A stretch of 64,000 bases of DNA from Phragmites australis (GCF_958298935.1 NC_084941.1:14110001-14174000); one strand, 5' to 3'; numbered from the stretch's first letter, positions 1 through 12,324 are shown. The notes: generated by a model from the letters alone, not told the origin. Numbers and translations are program-made.

Positions 1-4
1 TCCG

Positions 5-822
5 ATGAGGATTCCTTCCTATGATGAACTTCTTCATTTGATCAATGAGAAACAAAGGGCCCTTAAGAAACAATCAAAAGAGCTTAAGAAATTTAATGCA
101 CTTAATGACATTCATGCTACCTTTGTTTCTAATTATAAACAATTATTATGCGAATTCAATTTGCTAAACAAGGAGCATGAAGAGCTTAAAGCTAAATTTG
201 AGTGCATTGAATCTCAAACTAAGGTCCTTTTAAAGCAATCTATCTCTCTATTTAATTACAATTATAAGGTAGATGCTTCCACTTCTTGTGATGATTCAAT
301 TGCTTTATCATGCTCACCCCTTTGAAACAATATTTGTGTTGAGAATGTTATTGTAGAATCATCTAACAACCTCATTGCACAAGAGAATGATGAGCTTAAG
401 CAAGAAGTGAAAAAGCTCAAGAAGGACTTGGCGAGTTTAAAGGGAAAAGGACATGTCCAAACTTCTCAAGATAATCGTGCAATCATGGTGAAGAAGCTTA
501 CAGAGGGTCCACCGTGACATGCTTCAAATGCCATCAAGAAGGACACAAGTCCTTCCAATACAAACAAATGAAGAAGCAGACTAAGGAGAAGAAGAAGATG
601 GCAAACCTCTCCAACAAGACCTTGAACATCTGCACCAAGCCTAACTACAAGATAAAGACCAAGAAGAACCACTACAAGCCCAAGAAGAAGGACAATGGGA
701 AGGTGGTTGCACACATGGTTGGGAGAAGGGACTGGAGGTGGAACCAACTCATTTGGATGTCTAAGGAAGTCATCACCAACATGAAGGGGCCCCAACCGGT
801 TTGGGTTCCAAAGAAGACTTGA
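5..822 (+). pseudogene. Sirevirus-like Ty1/copia gag remnant
   Basis: Two conserved blocks make up the 3' part of a copia gag. The first (5-325) is lysine-rich and coiled-coil-like, with the LNEIHAT/LLNKEHEEL-type pattern of maize and sorghum Ji/Opie gag. After an in-frame TGA at 323 the same frame continues with a matching block to about 516. A one-base shift then opens the second block (514-822), a zinc knuckle starting CFKCHQEGHKSF whose last Cys is replaced by Tyr. It ends in a lysine-rich tail and a VWVPK motif, as in Sirevirus gag. Gag packages element RNA; this copy cannot make an intact protein (stop, frameshift, lost zinc ligand). No pol follows, so the element is deleted or non-autonomous. 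Family placement rests on remembered motif similarity. Confidence 0.75.
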
Positions 823-2514
823 AGCCCGAAGCGGCTTTGGAGATTTGGAGGCTTGGCTTACAAAATAAAGTGAAGATTTAAGCAAAAAAGCCAAGTATAA
901 AAGATGGGTACATTGATGAAGATCGTGATCATCACATACCCAAATCCCCTTCCAAAGGTAAAAAAGGTAATGGAGCTAGATGCAAAGTCTTTTAATTGTT
1001 GTATCTCATTTGCCTTGTCTAGGATTGCATATGCTTATTTCAATTTATTGCAATACCTAGTGTAGATTTTAATATTGCATGTTGCTTATGTTTATCTCTA
1101 ACCCATGAGCAACCTACATGGTTTATGACCTGTAGGTTCTTTACATGACACTAGTTTTTTTTCAATTGGTATCTTTTATGTGCCATGACCCAATCCATAG
1201 GATAAATCCTCATTATTATCGATAACAAGTGCATATACAACTCACAAATATTTAACACCTTTATACAAACATTTAGGGAGAGTATATCCTATAGGTTGTG
1301 ATTTTGAGATTAACATGTGTTTCTAGTGATATCTTTTGTAGTCTCATGGCGCAATAGACATGTCCCCGGAGGTATGTCATAATGCTTAAATGCTTCAATT
1401 GGTATCATTGTCAAATCTTTTATTTATTTAAGCTACCTCCATGCATAATATGGCTTAAACTTTCTATCTTGATATATTGTCTAGTTGTGCATATATTTCT
1501 TTCTCATCATATGTATGCATAGCCTACAATTATGTGAGTTTCATAAATTATCATCATATGTATCACCAGACTAATTTTTGTAGAGATGTTGCTTCGGACA
1601 ATTTAAAGTTTTTCAGTTCACTGGTTGGTCCGGTGATGGAAAAAATGACCACCAAAGCAATTCTTGCAGAGAAGGTTACAAATGTTGGAAAATTGAAGGC
1701 CAACTAGCCAGATGGTCCGTTGTTAAAGTTATGCTCACCAGATGCCTACACCGGACTATTTCTCAGAGTAACGGTTAATGGCAGCTGACATAGTGTGGCT
1801 TTGAAATTTGTACTCACCGGATTATCCGGTGTGAGTAAGAAGATACTCATCGGATCATCTGGTGTTAATAGAAAAAATGGATAATTAGGAAATAGCTAAA
1901 TTTAGACCTCTAGCCTATATATACCCGCTCACTTGGTTTCAATTCAACCTCTTTTGAACCTAGTAGAGCCTATATACTGTGTATGTCATCAAGAAGCAAG
2001 TGGGTGCACTTGAATGAATTCCAAAGTTCTTAATTGATGATTAAGGGCATCATTAGTGTTTAGAGAGTAGCAAGTGTGCATCTAGCTGTGTCTAGCTTCT
2101 TTTTGGTCAAGTATACTCGGATACACATAATGTGAATTTGTTCCTCATTGTTCATATTTTCTTTGTAAAAAATAGAATACTATTAAGTTTTTATGTTGTT
2201 TTGTTGCTTAGGAACTTGGGAGAAGCACCAAAACCTCACCTGGACTAAATCACTCGAAGGCCAAGTATACTCAGAGTCAAAATCGAGTCCTAGTTGAACT
2301 CCAAAGTCTACTCGGAGTCCTAAAATGGCACGTTAGTAAAACAGGCATAACTCTCGCATACGAAGTCCAATTGAGGCAATCTTGGACTTTCTGGAAATCT
2401 TATAACGAGCCCTTTCCAATGGATCTAGCCTCGATAAAAAATTCTTATAGTTTAGTTAGGGTTGATGAAATAAGGTGATGCGTCACTGTGTTGGGCCTTA
2501 TTGGGTCTTGTAAG
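823..2514 (+). other. Sirevirus-like non-coding and LTR sequence, left part
   Basis: There is no supportable gene here. The stretch follows the gag remnant and holds repeated short palindromic motifs of the form CACCGGA...TCCGGTG (around 1625, 1750, 1815-1832 and 1850), which are common in grass copia LTRs. A TATATATA box lies at 1916-1923, followed by LTR leader-like sequence. The sequence is broken at 2514 by the minus-strand copia element and resumes at 7518. The LTR start is not defined; a plausible reading is one long LTR running from somewhere after 900 to about 8475 with the 5-kb insertion removed. Confidence 0.5.
2510..2514. repeat. target site duplication GTAAG (left)
   Basis: GTAAG directly precedes the left LTR and recurs at 7518-7522 directly after the right LTR, marking a 5-bp duplicated insertion site. 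Confidence 0.85.
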
Positions 2515-2908
2515 TGTCAGGATCACTTGCCGATCACCTACTTTGACCTCACTCACAAACACACGCAAGAATTGGAGAAACTATGCACAAGCACAAGAGT
2601 CTTTTTTTTGTGTTGTCCAACTGGTCAGCTTTTCTGCATATTTGACTCAACTATATAAAGAACAAAATAGCCTAAACATAGGAGGAAATAGCAAGCAATA
2701 AACTTGGCAGTTTCTACCACACTTATTCCACACCACTATGTGCTGCAGCAATTGCAAAGAAATGGAAGAAACAAAGGCTAGAAACTGAAGAACACCTAGC
2801 CAAAAACAAGAAACTGACACCCATGTAAAGTGCATTAAGCACCAGACGTGCTCACTAATTAAAAGACATAATCTCCCAGGTGTAACTGCAAGGATTAATT
2901 ATTTGTTA
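2515..2908 (-). repeat. 3' LTR of the copia element
   Basis: 394 bp, matching 7127-7517 along its length. On the plus strand it begins TGTCAGGATC and ends TTTGTTA. The outer edge abuts the GTAAG duplication. Confidence 0.9.
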
Positions 2909-2925
2909 TTATGCCCCCATAATAC
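2909..2925 (-). other. polypurine tract region
   Basis: Read on the minus strand, the bases just before the 3' LTR include a GGGGG run within ATGGGGGCATAA, in the position expected for the plus-strand DNA primer. Confidence 0.55.
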
Positions 2926-3108
2926 TTGCCCGGTTCACCTGGAATCTCGACGACGCCGATCTTTGTGCGCTATTCCAAGAAATTCACGTGGTCGAGTGGC
3001 TTCGTGAGAATGTCTACAAGCTGATCCTCTATACGAGTGTGCCCAAGGATGATTTTTCCTCCATCAATGCACTCCCAGATGAAGTGAAATCGAGTGTCAA
3101 TGCTTGCT

Positions 3109-3342
3109 CTAGTCATGGAAGACGAGATTCTTGACCAAAGCAATCACAGACATGATGTCCACCTTGAGCATCGGGGTGCCAGACTTTGAGCCGAGGAGGT
3201 TGCACAACAGTTGTGGCAACCAAACACCCTGACATGCCACGGTAGCCGCAACGATGTACTCCACCTCGTAGGATGACAGTGCCACCACTCGTTGTTTCTG
3301 TGATTGCCAAGTGATGAAGTTGCGTCCAAGGATGAAGAACAC
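3109..3342 (-). pseudogene. copia RNase H remnant
   Basis: The 77-residue frame carries the copia RNase H pattern: a WQSQKQ-VALSS-E-EY motif, then an A-C-GVWL-LL stretch and a SVIALVKN segment corresponding to the S-A-L-KNP region. The enzyme degrades the RNA strand of the RNA/DNA hybrid. It lies directly after the RT block, as expected. The usual YCD before SVIAL appears altered and the frame is open only because neighbouring shifts separate it from RT. Confidence 0.85.
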
Positions 3343-4680
3343 TCATGTGGTGCTCCTCTGGTTGTCGACGTCCCTGGCTATGTCACTATCACTTAAGCTG
3401 ATCAGTCCCGGCCAGTTGTATCCCTTCTTTGTGTAGTGAATGCCATAGTTGCGCATTCTAGTGACATACCGACGTATGTGCTTCATCGCAGTTAGGTGCT
3501 CTTCATGCAGTTCCTCCATGAACTGGCTAGCATAACCCACCGCATAAGCAATGTTTGAGTGCGTGTTTACCAGGTAGCGAAGACTACCAATGACACTTTG
3601 GTAAAATGTGGCATCCACCAGCAGGCTTGAGCTTGACTTGTTGAGCTTCAACCGAGCCTCCATGGGCATTAGGCAGCTATTGCAGTCGGTCATCCCGCTC
3701 CTTTCAAGCACATTTAGTGCATAGGCCGATTGACACAGTGTGATGCCATTCAGTTCTTGCATCACTTCAATGCCAAGGTAGTGGGATAACAACCCGATGT
3801 CGCTCATCTTGAATTTTTTCATCATCCCTGCCTGGAAAGCGAGAATGTCATCAACCTTAGTGCCTATGATGATGAGATCATCGATATACACTCTGACAAC
3901 CACCCATCACGTGTCGTTGTTGTGAGCGTACACCGCATGCTCAGAGGCGCTCCTAGAGAACCCAAGAGCAGCAAGGGTGGCATCAAGCTTGGCGTTTCAC
4001 ACCCTAGGTGCCTGATGCAGGCCGTACAACACCTTGCAGAGTTGAAGTGCCTTGTTCTCGCTGCTGTTGATGGTGAACCTAGGCGGCTGAGCCACATACA
4101 CCTCCGTAGTCAGGGTCCCATTCAGGAATGTGTTCTTTACATCCGTGCAATGAACCTGCCAGCCCTTGTGCGTCGCCACAGCAAGCAGTGCACAAACCAA
4201 CTCCATGCACTCAACTGGAGCGATGACTTTGTTGAAGTCGATGCCAGCTCGCTGCACGTACCCCTTGGCAACAAGTTGTTCCTTGTGCTTGATGATGGCG
4301 CCATGTTCATCATGCTTGACCCTGAAGACCCACTTGAGCCCGATCGATCAATGGCTAGCAGGAGGGTTGATAAGCTCCTATGTGTTGTTGTCCTTGATTG
4401 ATTTCATCTCTTCAAGCATCGCCTTTCACCAACACTCCTCCAGTTCAACATCCTAGAATGAGGCTGGCTCATCTGTCGTGGTCAAGAGTAGCTCGCACGG
4501 CGCGAGCTCGCGGGATGAGACTAGCCCAAGGACGTTGTCAATGGTGCGAAAGTAGAGTGGAGCATCATCATGGTCAACATCAATGTACTCCTCTGGGTTT
4601 GCCGGTGGCGATGCGAACTCTATTATGATTAGCGCCACATGTGTTGCCGTGTTCATCACACTTGGTGTTGTTGCACGCAA
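3343..4680 (-). pseudogene. copia reverse transcriptase remnant
   Basis: Blocks on the minus strand match copia RT (RVT_2). Near 4257-3997 is a stretch with NKVIAPVECMELV-LLAVAT, WQVHCTDVKNTFLNG and EVYVAQPPRF, including the first catalytic Asp region. At 3903-3343 comes VYIDDLIIIGT, the YxDD active-site box, followed by a long thumb region (LLSHYLGIEV, CQSAYALNVLERSGM, SLRYLVNTHSNIAYAVGYASQFM). The blocks lie in different frames, so several indels separate them. The longest open piece is 186 residues. It cannot make active enzyme. Confidence 0.88.
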
Positions 4681-4689
4681 GTTGCCTGG

Positions 4690-6127
4690 CTCCTGTGGAG
4701 ACTCCTAATGGCTAGCCATGCTATCGATCTTTGTTGCCTTTGGTGCGTACACCGTAGTGTACTCCACAGTGAATGGCTCCTCTGTCCTCACCGCATCAAC
4801 CTCACCATGGCCGCTCCAGTCCCATTGTGCCGCCTCATCAAAGATGACATCGCACATCACATGCACCCGCTTGCTGACGGGGTCATACACTCGGTACGCC
4901 TTGGAGCCGCTCTCATAGCCAACGAAGACTATCGGGCTGCTTCGGTCATCCAGTTTCCTCAGGTGGGGTTCATGTTCTTGACATGTGCGATGCAACCAAA
5001 AGTGTGGAGAAGTGCACTGCTGGCCGCACGCCATGCCAGGCCTCGTACGGAGTTTTTCCATCGACGCTTTGAGTTGGTGCACGGTTGAGGATGAAGACAG
5101 CGGTGGACATGGCCTCACCCCAGAATGTTCCGGGGAGGCCCTTTGCATTCAACATGCTTTAGGTCATGGTGACTACTGTCTGATTGCGGCGCTCAGTGAC
5201 TCCATTCTATTGCAGAGAATAGGGGGCCGTGAGTTGCCGTTGAATATCACCCTCAATGCACTAGTCTCCAAACTCCATCGACATGAACTCACCACCGCGA
5301 TCGATACGGAGTACATTGAACTTCCTTCTTGATTATACCTTCGCCATGGCCTGGAACCACTTGATTGCCGCTAAAGCTTGGTCTTTGCTCACGAGGTGGC
5401 GAAGCCACATGCAGTGGCTCAAGTCATCCACCAGCCACATGCTTGGCGTCGTTGGCGTGATCGGCCCGTAGAGGTCACTGTGCACAAGGTCAAGGATGTG
5501 CTCCGCGTGATACTTCGCCAGCTTGGGGAATGACGCTTACCTTTGCTTCCATGCAAGGCAGCCATCGCAGACTTGATCAATGTGATCAATCCGCGGCAGC
5601 TGTCGCACCATGGCCTGCTTGGAGAGCTTGCATAGGGATTGGAAATTGAGGTGCCTGTACCTCACGTGCCAACACCATGCCTCCTCTGAGCCTCTTGCCA
5701 AAAACACACTGGTCACGTGATCTCGAGGATGAGCATGTATAGTCGGCTGGGGGAGTGCCTCACTCTCGCTAGAAGTTGTCGATCCAACTCCTAGATCTGC
5801 AAAATGCTACTGTTGACCAGCACCTGTTAGCCATTCTCATCAAGTTGGCTGATGCTAATGATCTTGGTGGTGAGCTGGGGAATGAAGTACATCGATGAGC
5901 GCACGATGCTCACCAATCTTGCAGGAGAACAAGATAGTGCCACACCCCTCGATGTCAATGATGGAGCCACCGCCGAACTTGATAGTGCCTCAAATTCCGA
6001 AGTCAATCTTGGAGAATGAAGTGCACGATCTGGTCATGTGGTTTGTGCCACCAGTGTCAAGGTACCATATCCGATCATCGTGGTCCTCCTCTCAATCCAG
6101 CTGTGTGAATACCTTTGCCTCGACCAG
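4690..6127 (-). pseudogene. copia protease/integrase remnant
   Basis: Translating the minus strand gives, in order, a WYLDTGGTNHMT protease-like site near 6050, a GAG-pre-integrase HxRY-HLNF region near 5660, and an integrase core with the motifs HSDLYGPI, GEFMS-EF and Q-NGV-ERRN between 5500 and 5170. A further block follows at 5155-4970 (MLNAKGLPGTFWGEA, FILNRAPTQSV-GKTPYEAW). These are standard copia integrase signatures. Multiple stop codons and shifts interrupt the frame. Confidence 0.82.
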
Positions 6128-7080
6128 CTACATGGCGCGTGATGCGACACAAGCCTTAGCCATCAAAAGCGTTGGCTCGTCGTCGTCACCTTGTGTCAGG
6201 TGGGTCTTAGCCCGCTTCGGCTTGCTGCGGCAATCCTTGGCCCAATAGCCAAATTTGCCATAGTTCCGACATTTGTCCAGACTACCTCTTGGGCTGGACG
6301 TGATGGCGTTGCCGTCACGCGGCCCATTGCTACGACTGCGTCCATGGTTGTTGCCATGACAACAATGGGAGCCACCATTGTTGCTGCTACTAGATCCTCC
6401 CTCGCCATCACGATTCTTCATGCGAGCTAGACACTCCTCCTCAGTGAGGAGTAGCTTCTGCCCGCCATTGCCGCTCGAAGAGCCGAGCTTGTACATTTTC
6501 TTCACGGCACGCAAGCGACCAATCACCTCCTTGATCGAGATCGTGCTCAGATCAAGGAGGGTCTCGATGAAGATGGCAACCTAATGGAGAAATTCTGGAA
6601 TGACCTGCAGAAATTTTCACACCACCTCAACATCAGTGAGTTCATCCCCTAGTACTCGGAGGTTGTTGGCGACGCTCATGATCCTCATGGCGAAGTCGTC
6701 GATAGACTCGCCATCCTAGAAATCGATCTTGCCGAGCTCGCATCGCAGCTTCTGTGCGTTCTCTTCTCTAACACGCTCAACACTGACGTGCGTCATCTTG
6801 ATCGAGTCCCAATCGTCATGGTAGTCACCGCCACCGGGTTCGATTGCCTCCCAAAGGCCTTACGCCTGTAGGTTCACCCATATCATGAGCGCCCAATTGG
6901 TGTAGTTTGTCTTTGTGAGTATCGGGTAGACCAGAGAGCCCGATGCCTCCTTGACGATGTGCTGCACGACCATCTCACGGCCACCATCGTCATGATGCCT
7001 TGGCCTACGCGAAGGAGGTGTCGTTGAGCTATGGTGACCTCAGCGTGGAGTCCTCGACTGCACACCCCAAGGAGCCTACG
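6128..7080 (-). pseudogene. copia gag remnant with zinc knuckle
   Basis: From about 6980 downward the minus strand reads through a UBN2/gag-like core: LTKTNYTNWALMIW near the start, LWEAIEPGG, DFAMRIMSVANNLR, then IKEVIGRLRAVKKMYKL. It ends in a Ser/Asn/Gly-rich linker and a zinc knuckle CRNYGKFGYWAKDC, in which the second Cys is Tyr. The final open piece (6526-6128) has 132 residues. Several stops lie in the upstream half. Gag would form the virus-like particle. Confidence 0.83.
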
Positions 7081-7111
7081 ATGACATTGCTGCACCTGGA
7101 TCGACAATACA

Positions 7112-7126
7112 GGCTCTAATACCGAA
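7112..7126 (-). other. primer-binding site, Met-tRNA type
   Basis: Read on the minus strand directly after the 5' LTR, the sequence is close to TGGTATCAGAGCC (observed CGGTATTAGAGCC), the usual initiator-Met tRNA primer site of plant copia elements. Confidence 0.8.
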
Positions 7127-7517
7127 TGTCATGATCGCTTGCCAATAACCTGCTTTGACCTCACTCACAAACACACGCGAGAATTGGAGAAACTATGCAC
7201 AGGCACAAGAGTCTTTTTTTTGTGATGACCAACTAGTCAGCTTTTCTACATATTTTACTCAACTATATAAAGAACAAAATAGCCTCAACATAGAGTAAAC
7301 AATAATCACTAAACTTGGTAGTTTCTACCACACTTATTCCACACCACTATGTGATCAATTGCAAAGAAACGAAAGAAACAAAGGCTGGAAACTGAAGAAC
7401 GCCTACCCAAAAACAAGAAACAAACACCCACGTAAAGTGCATTAAGCACCGGACGTGCTCACACTAATTAAAAGACATAATCTCCCAGGTGTAACTGTAA
7501 GGATCAATTATTTGTTA
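7127..7517 (-). repeat. 5' LTR of the copia element
   Basis: 391 bp, paired with 2515-2908. It is followed by the right GTAAG duplication at 7518-7522. Confidence 0.9.
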
Positions 7518-7522
7518 GTAAG

Positions 7523-8475
7523 CATGCTGAGATTGGAGTCTAGGCTGTGTACACCTCTTCCCACAGCTGCACAACCATAGGTCAACCTCCTCGTGTCCCC
7601 CCTATAAATATACATCAGCCGTCATAATTTAGGTTTGGGTTTTGCTTAGATTATTCTATTTTAGACAATCTTACCGTATATCGGTTTGTGGAACCCCAAC
7701 TCAAATGCTTCATAGGTAATCATCAATATTCAGATTGTATCTACATGTTCTTGCTTGTGTTCTCGATTCGGTTGTAGGAAAAGCTTTCTTGGCGAGGTCA
7801 ACTATGTCTTGGCCCAGTTGATAACCACGGAGTAGTGGTGTCGTGGTTGCGAGGGTTCTCGATCTATTCTGATCAGAGCCTTTGGATCATCAACATCGGA
7901 ACTCCACCAAATCGACCTATCTCATTACCTTTCGGAAGATTGGACACCCTATTCCCCCATCAAGTGAAGCTATTTGCTTGTAACTCTTGGTGGTTGGCAA
8001 CACCTTGCCGATCTTCAGTGATTGGAGGTATCTTGGTGAGCTCTTGGAGTTCTTATGGGAGTCCCGAAAAGAGCTATGTACTTGGTTTGATGCTCACCAA
8101 TCCAAAGATGGAGAAGTGGCAATCATGAGTGAGCACTTGAGACTTCATGATTCAACGAGGAGCAATATCCTTTGTAGATGCTCCAACAAGTACTAGGGGA
8201 AGTGCCAACTCCTCGATACCCTAGAAAAAAAATCGGTGTTGTCCTGTCCATCTCCTTACTTTCCCACATTTACATTTGAGCATTTACTTACACGGTAGCT
8301 TTACTTTCCGCATTTACTTTGTGTTATAGCTTGCTTGTTTTATTGCTTCCATATAGTTTGATCATGCAGTCGTATTTTAATTCATCTAGACTAAGGTTGC
8401 TACTTGTTCTAGAATTCAGTAGGAGTAAATTTTTTAATAGCCTAATTCACCCCCCTCCCTCTTGGGCCATTTGAT
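7523..8475 (+). other. Sirevirus-like LTR sequence, right part
   Basis: This continues the sequence interrupted at 2514. It holds a leader-like run with CTATAAATA at about 7601, a stretch typical of grass copia LTR R/U5 regions, and ends near 8440-8475 with a CCTAATTCACCCCCCT-type motif of the kind found just before the 3' end of Sirevirus LTRs. The two short ORFs inside (7835-8196) have no recognisable domain and are treated as chance. The family assignment is from memory of related LTRs. Confidence 0.5.
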
Positions 8476-9640
8476 CTTTTTAGTCGTGGAGGATGAAAAT
8501 ATTAGGCATGTTTTGGACAACAACTCTCTTAATATCCCTGAGGAATCAAAGCCAACTTTGAGTGTTATCATATTCAACAAAGGCAAATGCCATGGGGACC
8601 ACCTGATTATCTCCATCCACCCCAACCGCAGTTAGGATCTTCCCTCTATACTTGCTTGTCGGGAAAGTTCCATCTACATACAAAACTGACCTGTAGTTTC
8701 TGAAAGCCTCTATTATACAACCAAATGACCAGAAAGCCCGTCGAAGGACCCTTGCTCCAGATGGGTGCAAAACCTCATCAATTGCAATCCAGGTATCTAG
8801 ATTCCTTCCTTGCAAAACCTCTAGAAGGGGAGGGAGGTTATAATATAAGTCCTCATACCTCCTAAATATCTTCTCCTAGGCTTTCTATTTCACTTTTCAT
8901 GCCTTGTCATAGGAGATTTTATAGCCAAATCCATTCTCCATTGCATCCATAATAGTGAATGGGGACATGGCACACTTCTTCATGATCTCATGATACATCA
9001 CCTTCGCCACATATGACGTTGTCATGTTCTTGTGCACTGCAAGAGTCTGTTATAAATTACATTGTGCCTCTCCACCTTGGAAGAAACTCAAATGTTTTCA
9101 GAAGTAGGCTTGTAACCATTCACACGCCACGTGCACCCTACATTTCTACACTTAACGTCATATATGCTCCTATTAGATATCACAACCTTGAACTCTCATT
9201 TCTTAGAGAAAGCGCATCTCTTAATTGCACCCTGCAATTTGCCCTTATCATGGAACATCTGACCCATCCTAAACTCAAGGGCATCATACTCACAAGACGA
9301 ATCATGGTCCTCGTTCACCATTAAAATCTCCATAGAAAGGTTACCCCATTGATCGGGAACATTCTTTTCCTTGTTCCACTCACCACCATCAACAAATGTG
9401 AGGAAATCTTCTTTGTCTAAGTCCATCTACTCCACAACCTCTTCATTGTTCTCGCCCTGATTGGCAGCCAACGAAGAGGGAAATTATTCATCGCATGAGT
9501 CTTGCACCGCAACATCCATTAATGGCTCAGGAGCCACATTTTCTTGTTTGGTTGTTGCAATAATTTCTTCCATCTCCATGGGGGCACTTGACTTATCTTC
9601 TCCAGAATATATCATAGTACCTTGCATGAGTCTAACATGC
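8476..9640 (-). pseudogene. Mutator-like (MULE) transposase, truncated
   Basis: The minus strand carries an N-terminal acidic region, then at 9426-9196 a block ending LEFRMGQMF-DKGKLQGAIKRCA, matching the MuDR N-terminal domain. At 8815-8546 it carries the MULE transposase core (FWSFGCIIEAFRN, VLYVDGTFPTSKY, GKILTAVGVDGDNQVVPMAFA, then NTQSWL). VDGTF holds the first catalytic Asp. A TGG-to-TGA change truncates the core frame after SWL. Coding similarity persists about 25 codons more, to an IFILHD motif, and stops abruptly near 8480 where LTR sequence begins. The zinc-finger C-terminus is missing. Stops also interrupt the N-terminal part. Confidence 0.85.
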
Positions 9641-11689
9641 TGAAAACTCTATTCCAACCGAAACCTCACAAATTGCCTCCACTGCTTTGTATTTTCAAGC
9701 TCCTGTAATTCTCACTTCACCCAGTAGCATACAACTTAGGCAGCATAACCATAACCATGAACGTACCGCTGCTCTAATGGACTAATGTGCAATACATCAA
9801 GTAATATTCCTATCAATTGATTGTGCCACAGTTCACCAGGATTATTCAGACCAACCTCCATTCCTGAGAAATTGCTTAAATCTACATTACTATCACATTG
9901 CATAACATATCCTTCACGTACATCTCTGATTCAAAATCATTTTATTGAATGTTAATTCATTCAAATTCAAAAATATTCAGAAATCATGCTAAACTTGTTC
10001 CTAATTTCCCTATAGTTATTCATAAAATTATTTGTACACTTCCTAAAATCAATCCTACAATATCTAAATAATATCCTAAATCATGGTAAATTTATCCATA
10101 AATCATGCTATAATTTCTACATCTATACTAAAATTTCTATAATATTCTAAATTATTTCTAAATTTTACATAATGTCTAATATATTTCATAAATCATCCTA
10201 AATTTTTACAGCTAAAGTACATTTTCTAAATCTATTTTTACATTACGCTAAATTTCTACAACTAAACTAAGTTTTCTAAATCTACTTTTACAGAGACCTA
10301 TAAATTCTACAATTAAACTAAATTTACTAAACTAATTTTTCTAAACTATTTTCTAACTCTATTTTTTCACCACGCTATAATTTCTGCAACTAAACTACAT
10401 TTTCTAATTAAACTATACTAAAATTACATCTAAAATATCTAAACTGTTCTATAGTATTTATACAAACAAGGAAACAAAAAAAAACCTTCCAATGATGATT
10501 CTTCTCCTTCCTCCTCCCCTCCTCTTTTCCTTCCATCTCTTCTCTTCTCTCATGTGCGCGTGGTGGTCTCCCTTTCCCATTTCTCTAAAACCAAACACAA
10601 ATGGGGCGTCTACCCCTACGGGCTAGTCGTGCACCCCTTAAATAGGCTTTTTGTCAGCACTGGGTACTATCGGCAAACCAAGTACAGATAGGAAACATGT
10701 CGCACTTATAATCACAGTAAATGCAGTGGCCCACAACATGTTGGCAAGCGAAAATGCTAATATGTCCTTGTCAGCATCTTGCTTCCCGATAGATCCCCTA
10801 TCTGCATTTCGCTTTCCGTAAGGATACTACTTCTGCAATTTTCCAAAACCGAATATTATTATTGTAATTTTCCATCAATTTTAATATTATTTAAAAAAAT
10901 CTACAATATTTGCTAAAAGGAATACTCATGCCCTTCAATACAATATCATAAGACCTTACTTCCACACAATGAGCTATCCACTCTTCTTTTATGAAGAGAA
11001 AGAGAATTAGGAACTCGAGAGAAGTTTGTAACAGAAAAACGGGTAAAAGCTTTGTCAGGACTATTGTCAGTCATTGCCTTTTCTTCTAAAAAAAAATCAC
11101 AACATATTCCATTAAACATTTGGAACACATGAATGAAACAAATACATTTAACCACTAATATACAAAAGGTCATCATTGATTAGTCAGCAGTGGTATCACT
11201 GCCGATTTGTTTTATGAACTAATACTACTCACTAAGATCAAACTGGACAAGCAAATGACATAAACTAGAGCAAAATAAATTCCCAAACAGTCTACTTCTG
11301 GAAAAACCTTAAAAGTTATTATGGTCTACTAGGTCCAGACCTAGGACTAGAAGAGCGATTGCGTTTTCTGTTATTTTGTTCCTAGTCAATAACTTCTAGG
11401 GCAACAAAAACATGTCGACACTGGTAAGGTTCTTGATGTCAAGGTAGGTACAACAAATTCTATTTATCTTCCTATAACCAATAAGGCAAAATGCAAAAGA
11501 TCTACACTTATGCAGTTTCTCAGCTAAGAAGGTTGTATCCTATTCACAAATCAGATTCACATGACTTGGCTACTTGTTGTGTCATGCTTAAACAAGTGGA
11601 AAAGAACTTTTGAACAAAGTCCTCGGGTAGGACTTCTAACTCTAAACCCCTGATGGTGCAAATAAGATTATGATATGATATTCCAGAGT
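9641..11689. other. non-coding, AT-rich; probable MULE 5' flank
   Basis: 9641-9900 may still be MULE leader or decayed N-terminal coding. 9950-10470 is a very AT-rich stretch with repeated CTAAATTTCTACAAC/TAAACTA-type words. 10490-10650 is pyrimidine-rich, with TTAAATA (minus-strand TATTTAA) at 10638 that could be the MULE promoter and leader. No terminal inverted repeat could be fixed. 10950-11640 shows nothing recognisable. Confidence 0.4.
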
Positions 11690-12190
11690 AATGAGCATAT
11701 CATCATCCATATGTTTGGGGATCTCCCACCTATGACTTGAAGCGACAGTACAAGCACATCGAACGGGATGTCTATTCTATAACTCCTCGGTTCCAAAGGT
11801 CCTCAAGTGGTCAGAAATTCTGATTACATTTGACAAGAACGACTATCCGACATTAGTCACCCTGGTTGTTATCCGATCGTGGTTGAGCCCACCATCAATA
11901 ATTGGAAGGAAAATCGAGTTCTTATCGATGGTAGAAGTTCTTTGAATATATTGTTCATTAGGATTTCTAATATTGGGTAGTGCCACACATGTAGCCATTT
12001 TTAATTTTTATGATCCAATTACTCCGAGCAACAATGAAGTTCACTTGGAACTTCACTTCACCCAATGACCCATTGATGTAGTTCTTGTGCATCAAAGGAA
12101 CTAGAAGGCGAGTTCTTTATAAAAAGTTAATAAAATAATAATGACAGTGAACTTTCAATGAGTCTATCAATACATTTTCATATGAAAAAT
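11690..12190 (+). pseudogene. Ty3/gypsy polyprotein fragment (protease region)
   Basis: Frame-shifting translation gives QKFLITFDKNDYP around 11810, a region matching the stretch before the gypsy protease, and VLIDGRSSLNILF at about 11918-11956. This matches the (V)LIDGGSSxNIL active-site region of plant gypsy aspartic proteases, with the second Gly changed to Arg. An in-frame TAG follows about 24 bases later. No LTR, RT or integrase belonging to it was found nearby, so it is an isolated scrap. Confidence 0.6.
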
Positions 12191-12324
12191 CTAAGTAATT
12201 ATTCATGTATAGTGATGATCATGATTATGTTGAAAGTTTGATTATACACATTGTAGGTCATTTAGTACTTATGTTTCTAGACCTGCTTTATTTGTATGTT
12301 GTTGTAGCGATAAATCCGATCACA

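Larger units (their letters stand above)
2515..7517 (-). mobile_element. Ty1/copia LTR retrotransposon, full-length but decayed
   Basis: Two LTRs of 394 and 391 bp in direct orientation flank a 4.2-kb interior and are bracketed by the GTAAG duplication. On the minus strand the order is 5' LTR (7127-7517), Met-tRNA-type primer site (7112-7126), gag with a UBN2-like core and zinc knuckle, integrase, reverse transcriptase, RNase H, purine tract (2909-2925) and 3' LTR (2515-2908). This integrase-before-RT order is the copia order. Many in-frame stops and frameshifts show it is dead. The LTRs differ by several short indels and many substitutions, so it is not recent. It interrupts older Sirevirus-like LTR sequence. 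Confidence 0.92.

Noticed and set aside
466..894. Minus-strand 142-codon hydrophobic frame that looked like a membrane protein.
   Set aside because: It is the antisense of the lysine-rich gag tail; Lys codons read as Leu/Phe on the other strand and give false hydrophobicity.
3922..4401. Plus-strand 159-codon frame.
   Set aside because: It lies opposite the copia reverse transcriptase and is an antisense shadow.
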